The notes under the pieces: model-generated
What the model was told of the DNA's origin: nothing
Seen by the model: only the letters and a program-made list of their open reading frames with translations
The model's database searches: none
Program-made: the position numbers and the translations under genes
Origin: Blastomyces gilchristii SLH14081
Taxonomy: Eukaryota; Ascomycota; Eurotiomycetes; Onygenales; Ajellomycetaceae
DNA length: 64,000 nucleotides
Direction of reading: 5' to 3'
Assembly: GCF_000003855.2 (NCBI RefSeq)
Contig: NW_003101682.1
Coordinates: 3,250,386-3,314,385 of the forward strand
Shown here: in pieces, positions 1-11,523 of the stretch
Position numbering within the stretch: the first letter of the stretch is position 1
How the letters are laid out: every line of letters starts with the position of its first letter

Positions 1-315
1 GTGAGAATGTATACAGAATGCTAGCTGAATCAGAGATAGATCACACAATTGTGAAACACTAGTGGCGAGCTAATCCGCATGAAGCTAGGGTGTATAACAT
101 GGTCACGTGAGCGTGACCGAATCTGGTGAGAGAGAATGTGGTTCAGAAGAACATATGACTGTCGGATAATAACACGGCCGCTTCCGAACTACTAGCTTAC
201 AAGTGTAAAGGGGGGCCATAGCGGCCACTAATTAATTTAGCGTATGATATTACAATATATAAGAAGCCGGGTACGCCTGTAATCGTACGCTGGCTTAACG
301 AACCTTTGAATCACA
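1..315 (+). mobile_element. LTR-B copy, nearly complete
   Basis: This LTR-like repeat matches the reverse strand of 46832-47133 and a shorter copy ending at 19640. It lacks perhaps one base at the window edge, since the family starts TGTGAG and ends GAATCACA. It keeps many CpG sites (GCGGCCAC, CGTACG), which are rare elsewhere here. It contains a TATA-like box and a near-perfect inverted repeat GGTCACG/CGTGACC around 112-129. It is joined directly to a LINE 3' end at 316. No matching internal region lies beside this copy, so it could be a solo LTR or the end of an element lying to the left. Confidence 0.6.
256..263 (+). promoter_or_regulatory. TATA-like box of LTR-B
   Basis: TATATAAG is followed by GAAGCCGG. 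The same TATATAAGAAGCCGG string is kept in the copies near 19580 and, reversed, near 46885, which suggests a core promoter. Downstream lies the inverted repeat CGTACG...CGTACG. Confidence 0.45.
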
Positions 316-395
316 TGAGAACTAAAAGTTCTCAGATAGATGTCATAGTCTCTGACTGCATACATCTATAATTGAAGAATAATAATAATAATAAT
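316..395 (+). mobile_element. LINE 3' end fragment with TAA tail
   Basis: Eighty bases match the last part of the LINE 3' UTR seen at 15300-15386, 17430-17522, 41686-41760, 51655-51740 and 52790-52860. They include the hairpin TGAGAACT/AGTTCTCA, the string CTCTGACTGCATACATC and a (TAA)n tail. The copy is severely 5' truncated, as expected from aborted target-primed reverse transcription. A second LINE copy begins immediately after the tail. Confidence 0.75.
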
Positions 396-1742
396 TCTAA
401 CAAGTATTGAAGAAAATATTTCAAAGAAAAAGTCTTCTGAGTATTTCAAACCTTGATGAAATGAGAATATCACTTCTAAAAGAAAGCAATTAGCCACTGC
501 TAAGAGAGATTGGAAGAATAACATAATATCTAATGAAGAGTTCAAAGCTATTTGAAATGAATATTTTTCAGATATTAAAAGAGTTAAAACAGATTGCTAG
601 AACAAATTTCTTGAAGAAGCATAAGAAAAAGAAGATTTTAAAGTCTTCAACTATACTAAGACAAGAAGTGTAGCAAAGGTTTCAATCTTAGAATATGAAT
701 TTCAGAATGAATTGTATACAGCAAACTCTTTTGAGGAAAAATGTCAAGCTTTTATGAGAATTCTCTTTCAAAACTCATCATATTTAGAAGAGAAGAATAT
801 GTCATTTCATGAATATATTAATGAAAATAACTGGGAATGATCTGAGCTTACATGTGACAAATTAGAGTCAGTAATATTCTTAAGTTCAATTAAAACTGCT
901 GCAGGGCCTGATTCAATTAATCAATTGATTATTTAAAACACATATTCCTACTTGAAGAATGAATATTTTGAGCTCTTTTTCAATCTCTTAAAAAATAGTT
1001 ATCATTCTGAATGCTGAAGAGAAGCTACTGAAGTAATCCTTGTAAAATCTAATAGAAAAGCTTCAATTTCTAAGTCATATAGAGTAATATCTCTGTTGAA
1101 CTATTTAAAAAAAATTCTAGAAAAGATAATAGCTACTAGATTATTTTTTATAAGCTCTATTAGTGATTCTCTTCTATTTAATGAATAAATGAAAGATTGA
1201 AAACAATGTTCTGCAATTGACACTGTTCTCTCAGTTATTCATGATATTCAAGTAGCAAAGCATGAAGGCCTGGTCTCAACTGCAGTTTTTATTAATATAA
1301 AAGATGTATTTGATTATGTTTCAAAGTCTAAGATGATTTAAACTTTGAAGATGTTAAAACTATCACTTTCTCTAATAAAATGAGTTAATTATTGTATATC
1401 TAAAAGAATTATACAACTATTCTTTGATGAAAGAAAACAAGATAAAACTGAGATAAAAATAGAAGTATTATAAGAATCTTCAATCTCACCTGTTTCATTT
1501 GCAATATACACTGCATATCTATTTAAGAATAGAGAGATGAAAATAGTGAGATCTTTAAGTTATGTAGATGATATTGATCTACTCTACAGTTCAAAGACAA
1601 TTAAAGAGAATTTAGAAGTGATTGAGAAAGCAGTAAAGAAAATATTTGTTAGAGCAGATATTAATCTAATTCAATTTAATATGAATAAAACCGAGTTAAT
1701 GCATTTCTTTCCTAGATTCAATGAGAAAGAACTATCTCTAAC
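396..1742 (+). pseudogene. LINE reverse transcriptase, decayed
   Basis: Reading through TGA/TAA changes gives the RT blocks in order: KTAAGPDSINQLI near 893-935, SYRVISLLNYLKKILEKII near 1075-1130, a QCSAIDTVLSVIHDIQVAKH stretch near 1206-1262, AVFINIKDVFDYVSKSKM near 1285-1335, SSISPVSFAIYTAYLF near 1480-1525, and the catalytic YVDDIDLLYSS at 1561-1593. The last 68 or so codons before 1742 are open. This would be the polymerase of the LINE, copying its own RNA at a nicked target. It cannot be functional: many conserved Trp or Gln codons are stops and the gene is cut at 1742 by the gypsy insertion. Confidence 0.88.
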
Positions 1743-2050
1743 TGTGGCGGGCTGCGCCTGATCAATCATATAGACTATTCTGTTACACTTCATAGATTCT
1801 TCCGCCCCATTCTTGAACGCGTACACTTCAATTCTCAGCCATTCTCAATCGCTGATCCTCGGCCGCCATGAACGCGTATAGATTCTTCCGCCCCAAAGCT
1901 CCATTACATACATTATCATATATGTGTATAAATATCCACTCTGATCACTGATTCTCACACTTTCTCTTTCTTTCCTTTTCTAACATTTTTCTCTTTGTTA
2001 TATAAGACCTATTAATATAATATCAATCTATTCAGTGTAGACCTCTTACA
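1743..2050 (+). repeat. 5' LTR-A of gypsy-A1
   Basis: The 308 bp LTR starts TG, ends CA and matches 13024-13331. It keeps CpG-rich motifs that are mutated in other copies, for example two GAACGCGTA repeats near 1816 and 1870 and two copies of GATTCTTCCGCCCC. The LTR would supply promoter and polyadenylation signals. Related LTR-A copies lie at 25640, 38257 and 52092 (plus strand) and at 25457/38570 and 61352 (minus strand). Confidence 0.92.
1927..1934 (+). promoter_or_regulatory. TATA box of LTR-A
   Basis: TATAAATA lies about 120 bases before the LTR end, and the same GTATAAATAT string recurs in the LTR-A copies near 13206, 25825, 38440 and 52276. Its conservation in an otherwise decayed repeat supports a core promoter role. 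The transcription start itself cannot be placed. Confidence 0.5.
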
Positions 2051-2338
2051 CTAGAAAAGTGTTCATTGTCTTCTTATTAGAAACAATTATTCACATATCA
2101 TCTTCTTATTAGAAATGATTACTCACTGAGATATCTGAATGTGTAATGATGTGTAAGAAATAGAGAAACAGTTAAACAGTTAAGTGAACACTGAGTTCTC
2201 AGATAGAAGCTTGCTCATCAGTCACTCTGACTCTGTAATAAGATCTTACAAAGAGAATATCAGTGAAAGACCTGAGAGTTCTGACACTCAGATATATGAG
2301 ATATTCATATAATTACATATTCAACAATCAATATAATC

Positions 2339-3500
2339 ATGTCTAATGATAATATAAAACCCTCAAATATGAGTATAGATATAATGTCACAGTGGCTCTG
2401 AGTAATATTGAAATTACAACAACAATAAATAGCTGATATGCATGCAACTCAATAACATTAATATGAAGAGATTTAACAATTATCACAACAAGGAATTCAT
2501 GCAATTTCAACATCTACAGAATTAAATACAAAAGCACTGAAAGAATGCTTAGATGCTTCTGTATATTTTAATACTTCTGATCTCACTCTCTACTCATCAT
2601 GAAGAATGAAAATGCTTGTGAAACTGAGTGTAGATGAAGATGTCATCAGTTTATTAATCAATCAAGATTGATATATCAATGAATGATTGAAGAATTATAT
2701 GAAACAGAAGTTTCACTCATGAATAAAAGCATGTGAATCAGTGTTGTGAATATCTGACAATATTATCAAATATCTTGATGTTCTGTTCTGAGATACTGTC
2801 ATGCAATAGAAAGTATTAGATTGATTACAGAGCACTTGACAGAGAACCACTTCTCTTACAATATTCATTCCTGACTTCAACACCAAGATTCTAGAAGCAG
2901 GTGATCAATCTTGAAAGAATTAAATGAAGATTAGTATGCTCAAGAAGATATTAACTTTTGAACTCTTACAGGCTCTTGTAAGCATAGATGAAGACCAGAC
3001 TTATGAAGGTTTCTGCACACAGCTCCAGACATTGAATAATTATATTACCAAGCTCAAGAGTATACAAAACAGTGACAGAAGACATTATACTCTAGTCACT
3101 CATACACCTGTGCTGAAGAACAGTAATGATGCAGATGTCATGAACTAAATAGATTCAAATGTCTATACACAAGCAAGAGTTTCTGCTGTTCAAACAGGTT
3201 TCTGAGTCTCTGGAATCACTTCTGAGAAAGTCACTGATTGACATCAACATAGAGTATGCATTAACTGTAACTGATTAGAACATATCACTTTCAACTGCTG
3301 ATCAACCTATGTGCCTTCACACTTAAGAGAAAGACTGGCATCTTCTTAATCAAGAGAAAGATCAGTGTCTTCTTATTCAAAGAATGAATCAGCAGCTGTC
3401 CGCATCAATCACATTGCAGTGAAGAAAGATTCAGAAGATAACTATAAGAATACCCTGATAAAACAGAGAAAAGATTAGCTCCTGTTCAAATTCATAAACA
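2339..3500 (+). pseudogene. gag: gypsy-A1 gag (nucleocapsid), decayed
   Basis: The gag frame starts with ATG at 2339 (MSNDNIKPSN). The best-preserved part is 2924-3145, an open stretch beginning MKISMLKKILTFELLQALVS that resembles a gypsy capsid region. A CCHC zinc knuckle lies at 3257-3298: C-I-N-C, then H after four residues, then C after four more, with TGA inside where Trp would be. The product would be the particle protein that packages element RNA. The same gag occurs in gypsy-A2 (where the start codon is ATA) and, reversed, in gypsy-A3. Stops occur throughout, so no full protein is made. Confidence 0.82.
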
Positions 3501-3539
3501 GAAGCTTGAAGAGATCAGATGACAATAATTTGAAGAGAA

Positions 3540-5680
3540 AATAGCAATGAATGCAATTCTTGTATCTACTGTGATTGATAATATATATAATATGAAAGCC
3601 ATGATAGACAGCAGTCTATATCACTATATAATAATAAAATCTTCAGTTGTAAGACATTATAACCTTCAGCATATTCTCTTATCAAAGCCCTGACTTCTTG
3701 CAGGATTTGATGACTCAGAAGAGGTTCATATCTGATATATGGTGAAACTAAACATAGATATGAGAGAACATTAACATGAAAATGTCTACATATATGAAGT
3801 TGATAATCTCAACTATAATCTTATGTTAGGACTTGCCTGGCTATCTGAATAAGACATCTTGTTAAATGCTTGAAACAAAAGCTTGATATTCTCTAATGAT
3901 GATAGAATTCACAAAGATGATATTCACAAGACTATGAACCTTACACAGATCTCTGTCAACACTTATAAAATACTCTGAAAAAGAAGTCATCATTAAAACT
4001 GCTGACAGAGTCACTGACAAAATCACTGACAGCAGAATTATATGTCAATCTATTCTGCCAGTCTGACTGATATTAAAAAGGCTCTAGAAAAGTTATTCTG
4101 TGTTACAACAACAGATTCTTGTATGAAACTCTCTTAATAATATCATGAATATCTAGATGTCTTCTGACAAGATAACAATGTTACAAATCTACCTCTCTTA
4201 TGAGGTTTAGAAGTGAACTACAGTATCAAGTTGAAAAAGAGAAACAGTAAGAACTCTGAATCATCATGAGACTCTCTTTATAATATGTTCTGAGATGAAC
4301 TTCTTCTTCTTTGAAAGACACTCAATGATCTGTTAAATAAAGAATTCATATATATTAGCAACTCTTTCACTGCAGCCTCTATTCTCTTTGCAAAGAAATC
4401 AGATGAAGGACTTCAGTTCTGTGTGAATTATCAAGAATTGAATAGATTAACAAAGAAGAACTGTTATTCTTTATCTCTTATCAATGAAACTCTAGCTTGC
4501 ATTGAATAAGCTCAATAATTTACAAAGTTAGATATTATCACTGTGTTTCATAAGATCTGTATCACTGAAGAAGATAAGTGACTTACAGCATTCTGAACAT
4601 ATTATGATCTCTTTGAATAAGTAGTCACACTCTTTGAACTGACTAATGTCTTCAGTATATTTCAGAAGTATATCAACTGAGCACTCTGAGATTTTCTTGA
4701 TAAGTTTGTATCTGCTTATCTAGATGACATTCTCATCTTTACTAATGAATTCAGAAAAGAGTATCAAGAGCATGTGTGAAGAATATTACAATAACTACAA
4801 GAAGCAGGACTATTAATTGATATTGACAAGTGTGATTTCAAAGTTAAGAGTACTAAATACTTAGATTTCATCATAGAAGCTGATAAGAGAATTTGAATGA
4901 ATTCTGAGAAGATCTCTGTCATTCTTGAATGAGAAGCTTCACATACTGTGAAAGATATACAAAGCTTCATTGAATTTGCTAACTTCTATCAGTGATTTAT
5001 ATGAAACTTCTCAGATATCATGAGATTACTTACAGAACTCACTAAGAAAGACTCAGTATTTCAATGATCAGTGAACACTGAAGCTGCATTTATATGAATA
5101 AAGAAGATGTTTATTAATGCCTCTCTGTTAATAATATTTGATTCTGATTACAAGACAGTTGTTAAAGCTGATTTCTCTGACTATGTCACAGAAGAAGCTA
5201 TATTGCAATATGATGATGAAGATGTCTTATAATTATACATCTTCACATCTAAGAAACTAAGTCCTGCTGAATGCAATTATAAGATCTATGATAAGAAACT
5301 TCTTACAATTGTACACTATTTAGAAGAATGAGACTCTGAACTCTGAAGTGTCTCTGAATTTGAGATAATGATAGATTATAAGAATCTCAAATACTTCACA
5401 ACTACTTATAAACTTACTGAATAATAGATGCAATGATCTGAGTTCTTAAGCTGCTTTCATTTTACAATACACTACTATTCTGGCAGTCAGAACTCGATGG
5501 CAGATGCCCTCTTACAACAAGAGCAAGATATGTCATTCAATGTAACAGATACTTGCTGAATGAATCAAGAGCACTGGCTCTTGAATTCAAAGATACTAGT
5601 TAATCAAGATGAAACAGCTCATAACACTATATATACTTCTCTGATTAGAACTATACATGCTTCTCTGATTAGAACTGTCA
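3540..5680 (+). pseudogene. pol: gypsy-A1 pol, part 1: protease, RT, RNase H
   Basis: Protease: IDSS near 3604-3615, in place of the usual Asp-Ser/Thr-Gly, followed by YNLMLGLAWLSE near 3810-3850. Reverse transcriptase: ILFAKKSDEGLQFCVNYQEL near 4381-4440 and the catalytic YLDDILIFT with Tyr-Leu-Asp-Asp at 4717-4728. RNase H: FDSDYKTVVKADFSD near 5140-5184, then IDYKNLKYFTT near 5372-5404 and HYYSGSQNSMADALLQ near 5470-5517. These make the cDNA copy of a Ty3/gypsy element. The gene is interrupted by the hAT at 5689 and carries many in-frame stops. A ~25 bp direct repeat near 5630-5680 is single in gypsy-A2. Confidence 0.9.
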
Positions 5681-5688
5681 CTGATATT
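5681..5688 (+). repeat. hAT target-site duplication, left
   Basis: CTGATATT here pairs with CTGATATC at 11516-11523. The uninterrupted site in gypsy-A2, near 29493-29500, reads CTGATATC. The single T/C difference fits later decay. Confidence 0.85.
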
Positions 5689-6057
5689 TAGACTGACCGT
5701 GTGACCGTGTCTGAGACCAGGATCAAACTTTACAGTTATCATATTGCCTAAAAGCATTACTTCTGATCATGATTTGTGTTCATCACATTGATTTCAAATC
5801 ATGTTATTTCAAATATTAAAGATCTCAGATTTACTTTTCAAATAAAAATCTAGTTCTGAATAAAGAATATATTTAAATTCTTAGTCACATTTTCATTCTG
5901 ATTTCATTATTGAGAATGACACTAAATGAGATTATGAAATCACTTCTCACTTACATAATATCATAACATAGTGCTCATTTATTGAAAATTCAATAGAGAG
6001 TATTATCAAATATCATTACTTTTCTGAACACAGATTATAATTCATATAATTTTAATT

Positions 6058-6215
6058 ATAAAAAAAATATAAAATACAAAAAAAAAAAACAAAAAACAAA
6101 AAATAAAATAAAAACAAGAAAAAATCAGAATGAACAAAAAAAAAAAAAAAAAGAGAAAGAAAAAAAAAAAAGAAAAGAAAAAGAAAAAAAGAAAAAATAA
6201 AAACAAAAAAAATCA
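6058..6215 (+). repeat. A-rich low-complexity tract
   Basis: A run dominated by A with occasional G and C. Read as protein it gives only Lys-rich low complexity, so I do not call a gene. Confidence 0.8.
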
Positions 6216-7314
6216 AGATCACAGAGTCACAGTACTCTTAAAATACTCACTTCTCAGAGTCTTTACAATGTTCATTATCAACTGTGTATCTCTCATAGTG
6301 AGAGTAACATGACTGTGATGAGTCATTATCTTAACATCATCTAATAAATAATCAGTATATATCTGTATAAATGTGAATATTTAGAAAATATACACTTAAA
6401 AAGTGTGGCCAGGGTGGACTCTGCTGTCACTTGAATAATATTAAGAACAGAATACTGAAATCAATGATTTTCTTCATCAATTTCACAGACAAGGCAGGTG
6501 AAGATGATCTTGAGAAATATAAGATTCTCTGACTTCTGATAAAAACAGATCTCACAGAGAGACTCTATTTTCATAATATCAGAGACTGAGTGTTATTAAA
6601 AAGCATTACTTTCATACAATACATATACACTTACTGCAATGATTCACTCTCTGCATATGTGACTGAGAGTTATGACTTTCTCATGCTGCACAGCTCTCTC
6701 TGAGATACTGATACTGGTTTGCAACTCACACAGTCTCTCAGTTCAGCACATACTGTGTGTATACAGTTCTGTGTGCTGAGGCTGTGTTAATCATTATAGT
6801 CTGATGTGATACTCACTTTTCACAGGTTATATTTCATTTAAGAGAGAAGAGAGAGAAGATGCAACTGTGATTTTATTGAAGAGAAATGAATAATTAGTAA
6901 TATTAAATATAATTTAATTCTTCTGTATTTAAAATTTAATTAATCTATACTCTTCAATTTGAGGGTTTCTAAGAGTGTTTTAATAGTTTTCATGTCAGCT
7001 TGAACTTAGTGATGAATTGAAGAAGAAGAGAAAAGAGAGAAGAAAGAAATGAGAATAACTTATCTTTATAATATGAAAATAGAGAATCACTGCAATCATT
7101 CTCTCTAATAATAAAGATCTGTTTTCTGCATGTATTTCTGATATAGATTATATAATAACTATATACAAAGAATATCAACACTGCATGTATTGAATGAAGA
7201 TAATATTGCTATATAACACTGTAGCTGTTTCTGTATATCTCTGAAAGCTGTTAATATTTTCTTTATCTCTTTATATTTGATAAGTAAGTAATATATTTCA
7301 ATACACTCTCTCTT

Positions 7315-7445
7315 TCATCATCATCATCATCATCACTATCATCATCATTATTATTATCATTATCATCATTATCATCAACATCATCACTATTATTATTACT
7401 ATTATCATTATTATCATCATCATTATCATCATTATTATTATATTA
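7315..7445 (+). repeat. TCA/TTA trinucleotide repeat
   Basis: An imperfect microsatellite of CAT, TCA and TTA triplets of about 130 bases. On the minus strand one frame would be Asp/Asn-rich. It lies inside the hAT, upstream of the transposase. Confidence 0.85.
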
Positions 7446-7499
7446 TTTCTAGCTGTCTCTTCTGCCTTCATTTCTCTTCAACACTCACTGAAATCAATC

Positions 7500-8312
7500 A
7501 TGTTATTTCTCTTCAAATATTCTGTGGTTCTGCAGATTATCAAGGCATGTAAGTACTATCACAGATTGAAGAGAGAGAAGAAGAAGGCATTTAAGTGAGA
7601 GAAGACAGATCATAAGATATATTATAATACCTTGAAGAGGCTCTGTAAGAGAGTAGAATGATAACAATTTTAAGTAATACTTCTGATAGATTTAGACTGA
7701 ACTAAGTATAGAAATAATGCAGATGACACTGTCTATGAGAGATTGAAGAAGAAGATAGTGAAGAGTCTTATACAGTAGTAATGAAATTAGAAGAAGTTCT
7801 GAGAATAATTTGAGTTCAAGATAAAGAGAGAGAGAGAGAAGAAGAGTGTTACTATAAATAAGTAGTGATAGAAGAAGATTAAGAGAGTATTAAAGTGAGA
7901 GACAAAGAAGTCAAAACTGATAAGTTTTTTATTTATTAAGAGATAATAACTTTTGATAATACTTCTGTTCTCTAATTAATTAGCAGAAGCTGACAGAGAA
8001 GAAGAGAATTAAGACCTTGTTCAGGTCTTGAATGCACTTCATGATTCAGAACATTGAGAAGACAGTTCTGCTCTCTAAATATGTCAATCTGCTTGCTGCT
8101 GAGATGGAACCTGAGACAGCAGATCAGAAAATGCAGGATTTTGAGATACAGATTGATCTGACTGAGAGAGAGCAGCAGAAACCCTTCTCTGAGAAGACAG
8201 TGAAGAGAGATTTTGAGGTGATTATTGTCTCAGATAAGAAGAAGAAGAAGAAGAAGAAGAATAAGAAGTGAATTATGAAGAATAATAAGAAGAATGAGAA
8301 AGAGAAGAAGTA
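7500..8312 (+). pseudogene. Unidentified coding-like region inside the hAT
   Basis: I do not recognise this protein. The most open stretch is 8032-8271, giving about 79 residues rich in Glu, Gln and Lys (MEPETADQKMQDFEIQIDLT in its middle) and ending in a Lys run encoded by AAG repeats. Upstream, basic sequence reads through a few stops. It lies before the transposase on the same strand and could be a lost N-terminal exon, a second hAT-borne gene, or captured sequence. Compositional bias alone could also leave this frame open. Confidence 0.35.
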
Positions 8313-8428
8313 GATTTTTTTCTTTTTATATTAGTTAGTTATAAGTTTAAGTTTTTAATTATTAATAATTAAAATTGATTTTGAGTTTTCAAAAATTATT
8401 GTACAAGTTGTAATCAAGTCAGAAATGA

Positions 8429-8448
8429 TATATATATATATATATATT
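8429..8448 (+). repeat. TA dinucleotide repeat
   Basis: A short run of alternating A and T within AT-rich sequence of the hAT. Confidence 0.8.
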
Positions 8449-9379
8449 TAACTATCATGATTCACAAATCACTATAATGTATAAGTATCAACATTTTTTC
8501 AACATTGATATTTACAATATTAATATATTTTTAATAATATTATCTGATAATGTAATTTGATAACACTCTCTTTCACAATATTAATATATTTCAAGAAATA
8601 TGATAGAGATTAATCAAGATTGTTTGTTTACTTTTATACATCAATAATATTCAATCTGAGTTAGTACTAAAATTATAACTAAGCTAAGAAACAAGATTAT
8701 TTTCTCTTATATTAATTCTTCTTACACACATCAGTGATCAGTTATTGAAAATAAATTATCATCTTTCTCAAATTATTATCATATCTTCTGAATTCACTTC
8801 TTTTACTTCTTTTACTTCTATTGAAGATTCACAAACTCTTCAAGAAATCACTGTGAATTACAAAGTCTATATTGTTTACAATTTAACACAGAATGCTCTC
8901 TTTCAATTATTATGAATAATTACTTCATTCTTCACATCTGATTCCAGGTCATGAAATTTATGAAAAACTCAACACAAACACTGAGATAAACTATAAAATA
9001 ATTATTAACAGATTGTATTGCAGATTACTGAAGAGTCATCTCTCTGCTATAATCACTGCAACTTCATTCAGAAACATTCATCATAGACTGATTATAACTC
9101 TGAAGAAATTTTCTGACATCTGAAGTCATCAGAATGCAGATAATAAAAGAAAAATAATCAGAAAATTATCACTGAGCTGGTAAGTTACTCTATCAGATAA
9201 TGATTTTTAGTAACACTAACTTTCTAATTTGAAGAAAATCATGTGAAAATGACTATATATTAGTACTCTGATTTCACAACTCTCATCTGATAACTTCTGT
9301 GAATAATTACTTCACATGTGTATATCTCTGAATCTTTCTTCTCAATCAATTGAAAATCCTGAATTCTGAACACTTCTTT

Positions 9380-11170
9380 AAATGCTTAATTCAAATCTTC
9401 ATATTCTACATTGATTCTGTCTTCAGTTCAATCTTGAGATATACTACAAAGTTAATATGCAACATCTAGAATCAGAGTTGAAGAATTATCAAAGAGTATC
9501 TCTCACAGTGAATGCATGAACTAGTACAAACAATCTTACATTTATGAGAGTTACATGTTATTATATTGATGAGAACTGAACTTATTAAGAGATATTAATT
9601 GAATTTGAATCATTAATCAGTAGTCATACTGAGAATTATATAACAGAGATATTAATAACTGTGATTAAAAATAACTATTGAAATATTAGTCTCAGTCTTC
9701 TTACAATTATAACTAACAATGCTGTGAATAACTACACTATGATGAAGAGCTTGAAGCAAAAATTGACTTTGCATTTCTGAAATGATAAATAAGGTCATAT
9801 TCTCTGTATTGCTCATGTGATTCAACTTGTGATACAAACACTGATAAAGAATCTTAATATTGAGATGAAGAATAATGAGATGACTGATTCTTGAGATAAG
9901 AATAAGATAAAAGTAATTACTCAAGTAACTTTTACATTCACTTTATAAAAGATAATATTTTTTGACAACACTTTTTAATATTGCTTTTTGATAATGCTTT
10001 TTGATAATGCTACTGTTAATTTTGAATAGATTGACTAATAATTTAAATATCACAGATTTGAAACATTGCTAATGTGATTTGTATCTTCTTTAAATAACAA
10101 CAATGATTTCATGATATTCAATAAATAAATAAATCAGTCACATCACTGAATATGATACAGAATATTAGAATATAATGAAGTTCAACATATAAGATGACTA
10201 TTCAGACTCTTCAATCGTGTCAGATAATTGATTATTGAGTGCAACACTCTGATCAGAAAAAGATTCAGATATTGAAACTTTCTGATATGAAGTGAACTCA
10301 GTTGAAATATGTGATTGATTTACTGTTTCAGTTTTATAAAACAATAAAGACAGTCTCAATCACTTATACATTAATAGTGCAGTCAGTCTGATGAGTGTAT
10401 AACAGTTTATTTACTTATCTTAAGAAGTAGTTGCATCACTCAAAAAGAAATTCAGTCTGAGATGATGCTATAGTGCAGACTATTATTACTATAAGAGATA
10501 AACTGATATATTACTACAGTAAAACTGAACAATCTTTTGCAGAGTACTATGCTATAGCAGCTCTACTAGATCTCTCTCATTGAGTTAATATCTACACTTC
10601 TCATGATTGAACAGAGAAGAAATGAGACTTGTATGTTAAATTAGTCTGAGACTACTACAATACTAATTATCAGAGATTTGAACAAGCAGATGTTCAAGAT
10701 ATGAAGATAGTGAAATACAATTCTCTAGTAAGTAATGATCTTTGATAACACTTCATATCTCATAGAACTATAATACTAACTTTGAAACAGAACTTGTATA
10801 CATTGATTGCAACTGAAAATCAGGCAAAACTACATGCTTATAAAACTGAATTTGACTGCTATCTTCAAGATGATCTGATGAATTTACATATCAAATCAAT
10901 TCTAGAGTTATGAAAAATTGTTGAGAGTACATATTCAACTGTTGCACTGATGATACATGATATTCTGACAATTTCATTGACAGAGGTGAGAATGAAGTGA
11001 AAGTTCAACTCAAGTCAAGATATTTATCACTATTACTGAGAACAATTACAAGAAGAAATAATCAAGAAACTCATAATTATAAAACATGAAATTATCAGAC
11101 AGTTTAATACCTCTGATCACAGTATATCAGAGAAGTATAGTTTTCATGAGAAAGTGAAGAATAAACTTGT
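9380..11170 (+). pseudogene. hAT transposase, decayed
   Basis: Reading through stops gives classic hAT blocks. From 9508: V-N-A-(W)-T-S-T-N-N-L-T-F, then CYYIDENWT (family pattern TxDxWTSxN..F). From 9709: TNNAVNNYTMMKSLKQK, the counterpart of the DNASNN block, followed by HILCIAHVIQLVIQTL. From about 10540: EYYAIAALLDLSHxVNIYTS. From 10906: ELWKIVEST..., then VALMIHDILTISLTEVRMK and FNSSQDIYHYY near 10945-11047, the C-terminal dimerisation region. This enzyme cuts and pastes hAT ends and would also mobilise the MITEs. Stops and at least one catalytic-block substitution (Asn for Asp in TNNAVNN) make this copy dead. The N-terminal limit is uncertain. Confidence 0.85.
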
Positions 11171-11523
11171 ATAAGAATGTATTTAGTTGTTTCATGAGTG
11201 TTATTAATAATCATTATCAAATTCTGATTATATAAGCAATCACTGAATGAACTGAATGAGACTGATTTTAATCTTCAGTCTCAGTCTCATTCTGATTTTG
11301 AAAGAATGATCATCTTTCACAGTTTATTCTGAGAAATTACTTTCATTTCACTGTTCTTGAATTAAATCTGGTCATTTTTCATGCCATTTCTCTCAGAAAT
11401 GATTCATTTTCAGATTTTTTTGAGGCTTGGTCCTGGTGAGACTCACGTCAAGCAATGTATAAGACCAGATCAAATGAAATGAAATGTGAAATTCATGGTC
11501 CTGCCGGCTAGTCTACTGATATC

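Larger units (their letters stand above)
5689..11515 (+). mobile_element. hAT DNA transposon, large parent copy (5827 bp)
   Basis: The element begins TAGACTGACCG and ends CGGCTAGTCTA, a short inverted repeat, with an 8 bp target duplication as expected for hAT elements. Its first ~35 bases and last ~100 bases match the ~506 bp MITEs at 18228, 18364, 43206 and 59538, so this is the probable autonomous relative of that family. It holds a recognisable hAT transposase in its right half and an unidentified coding-like region at about 7.5-8.3 kb. It lies between the RNase H and integrase regions of gypsy-A1. Confidence 0.9.

Noticed and set aside
2051..5680. Alternative genetic code (TGA = Trp)
   Set aside because: TGA at Trp positions is common, but TAA and TAG also fall at Gln positions, start codons and catalytic residues are mutated, and copies differ by C/T and G/A changes. 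Decay explains it better than recoding.
6130..6312. Lys-rich 60-codon ORF
   Set aside because: It comes from an A-rich low-complexity tract inside the hAT and has no protein-like pattern after the Lys run.
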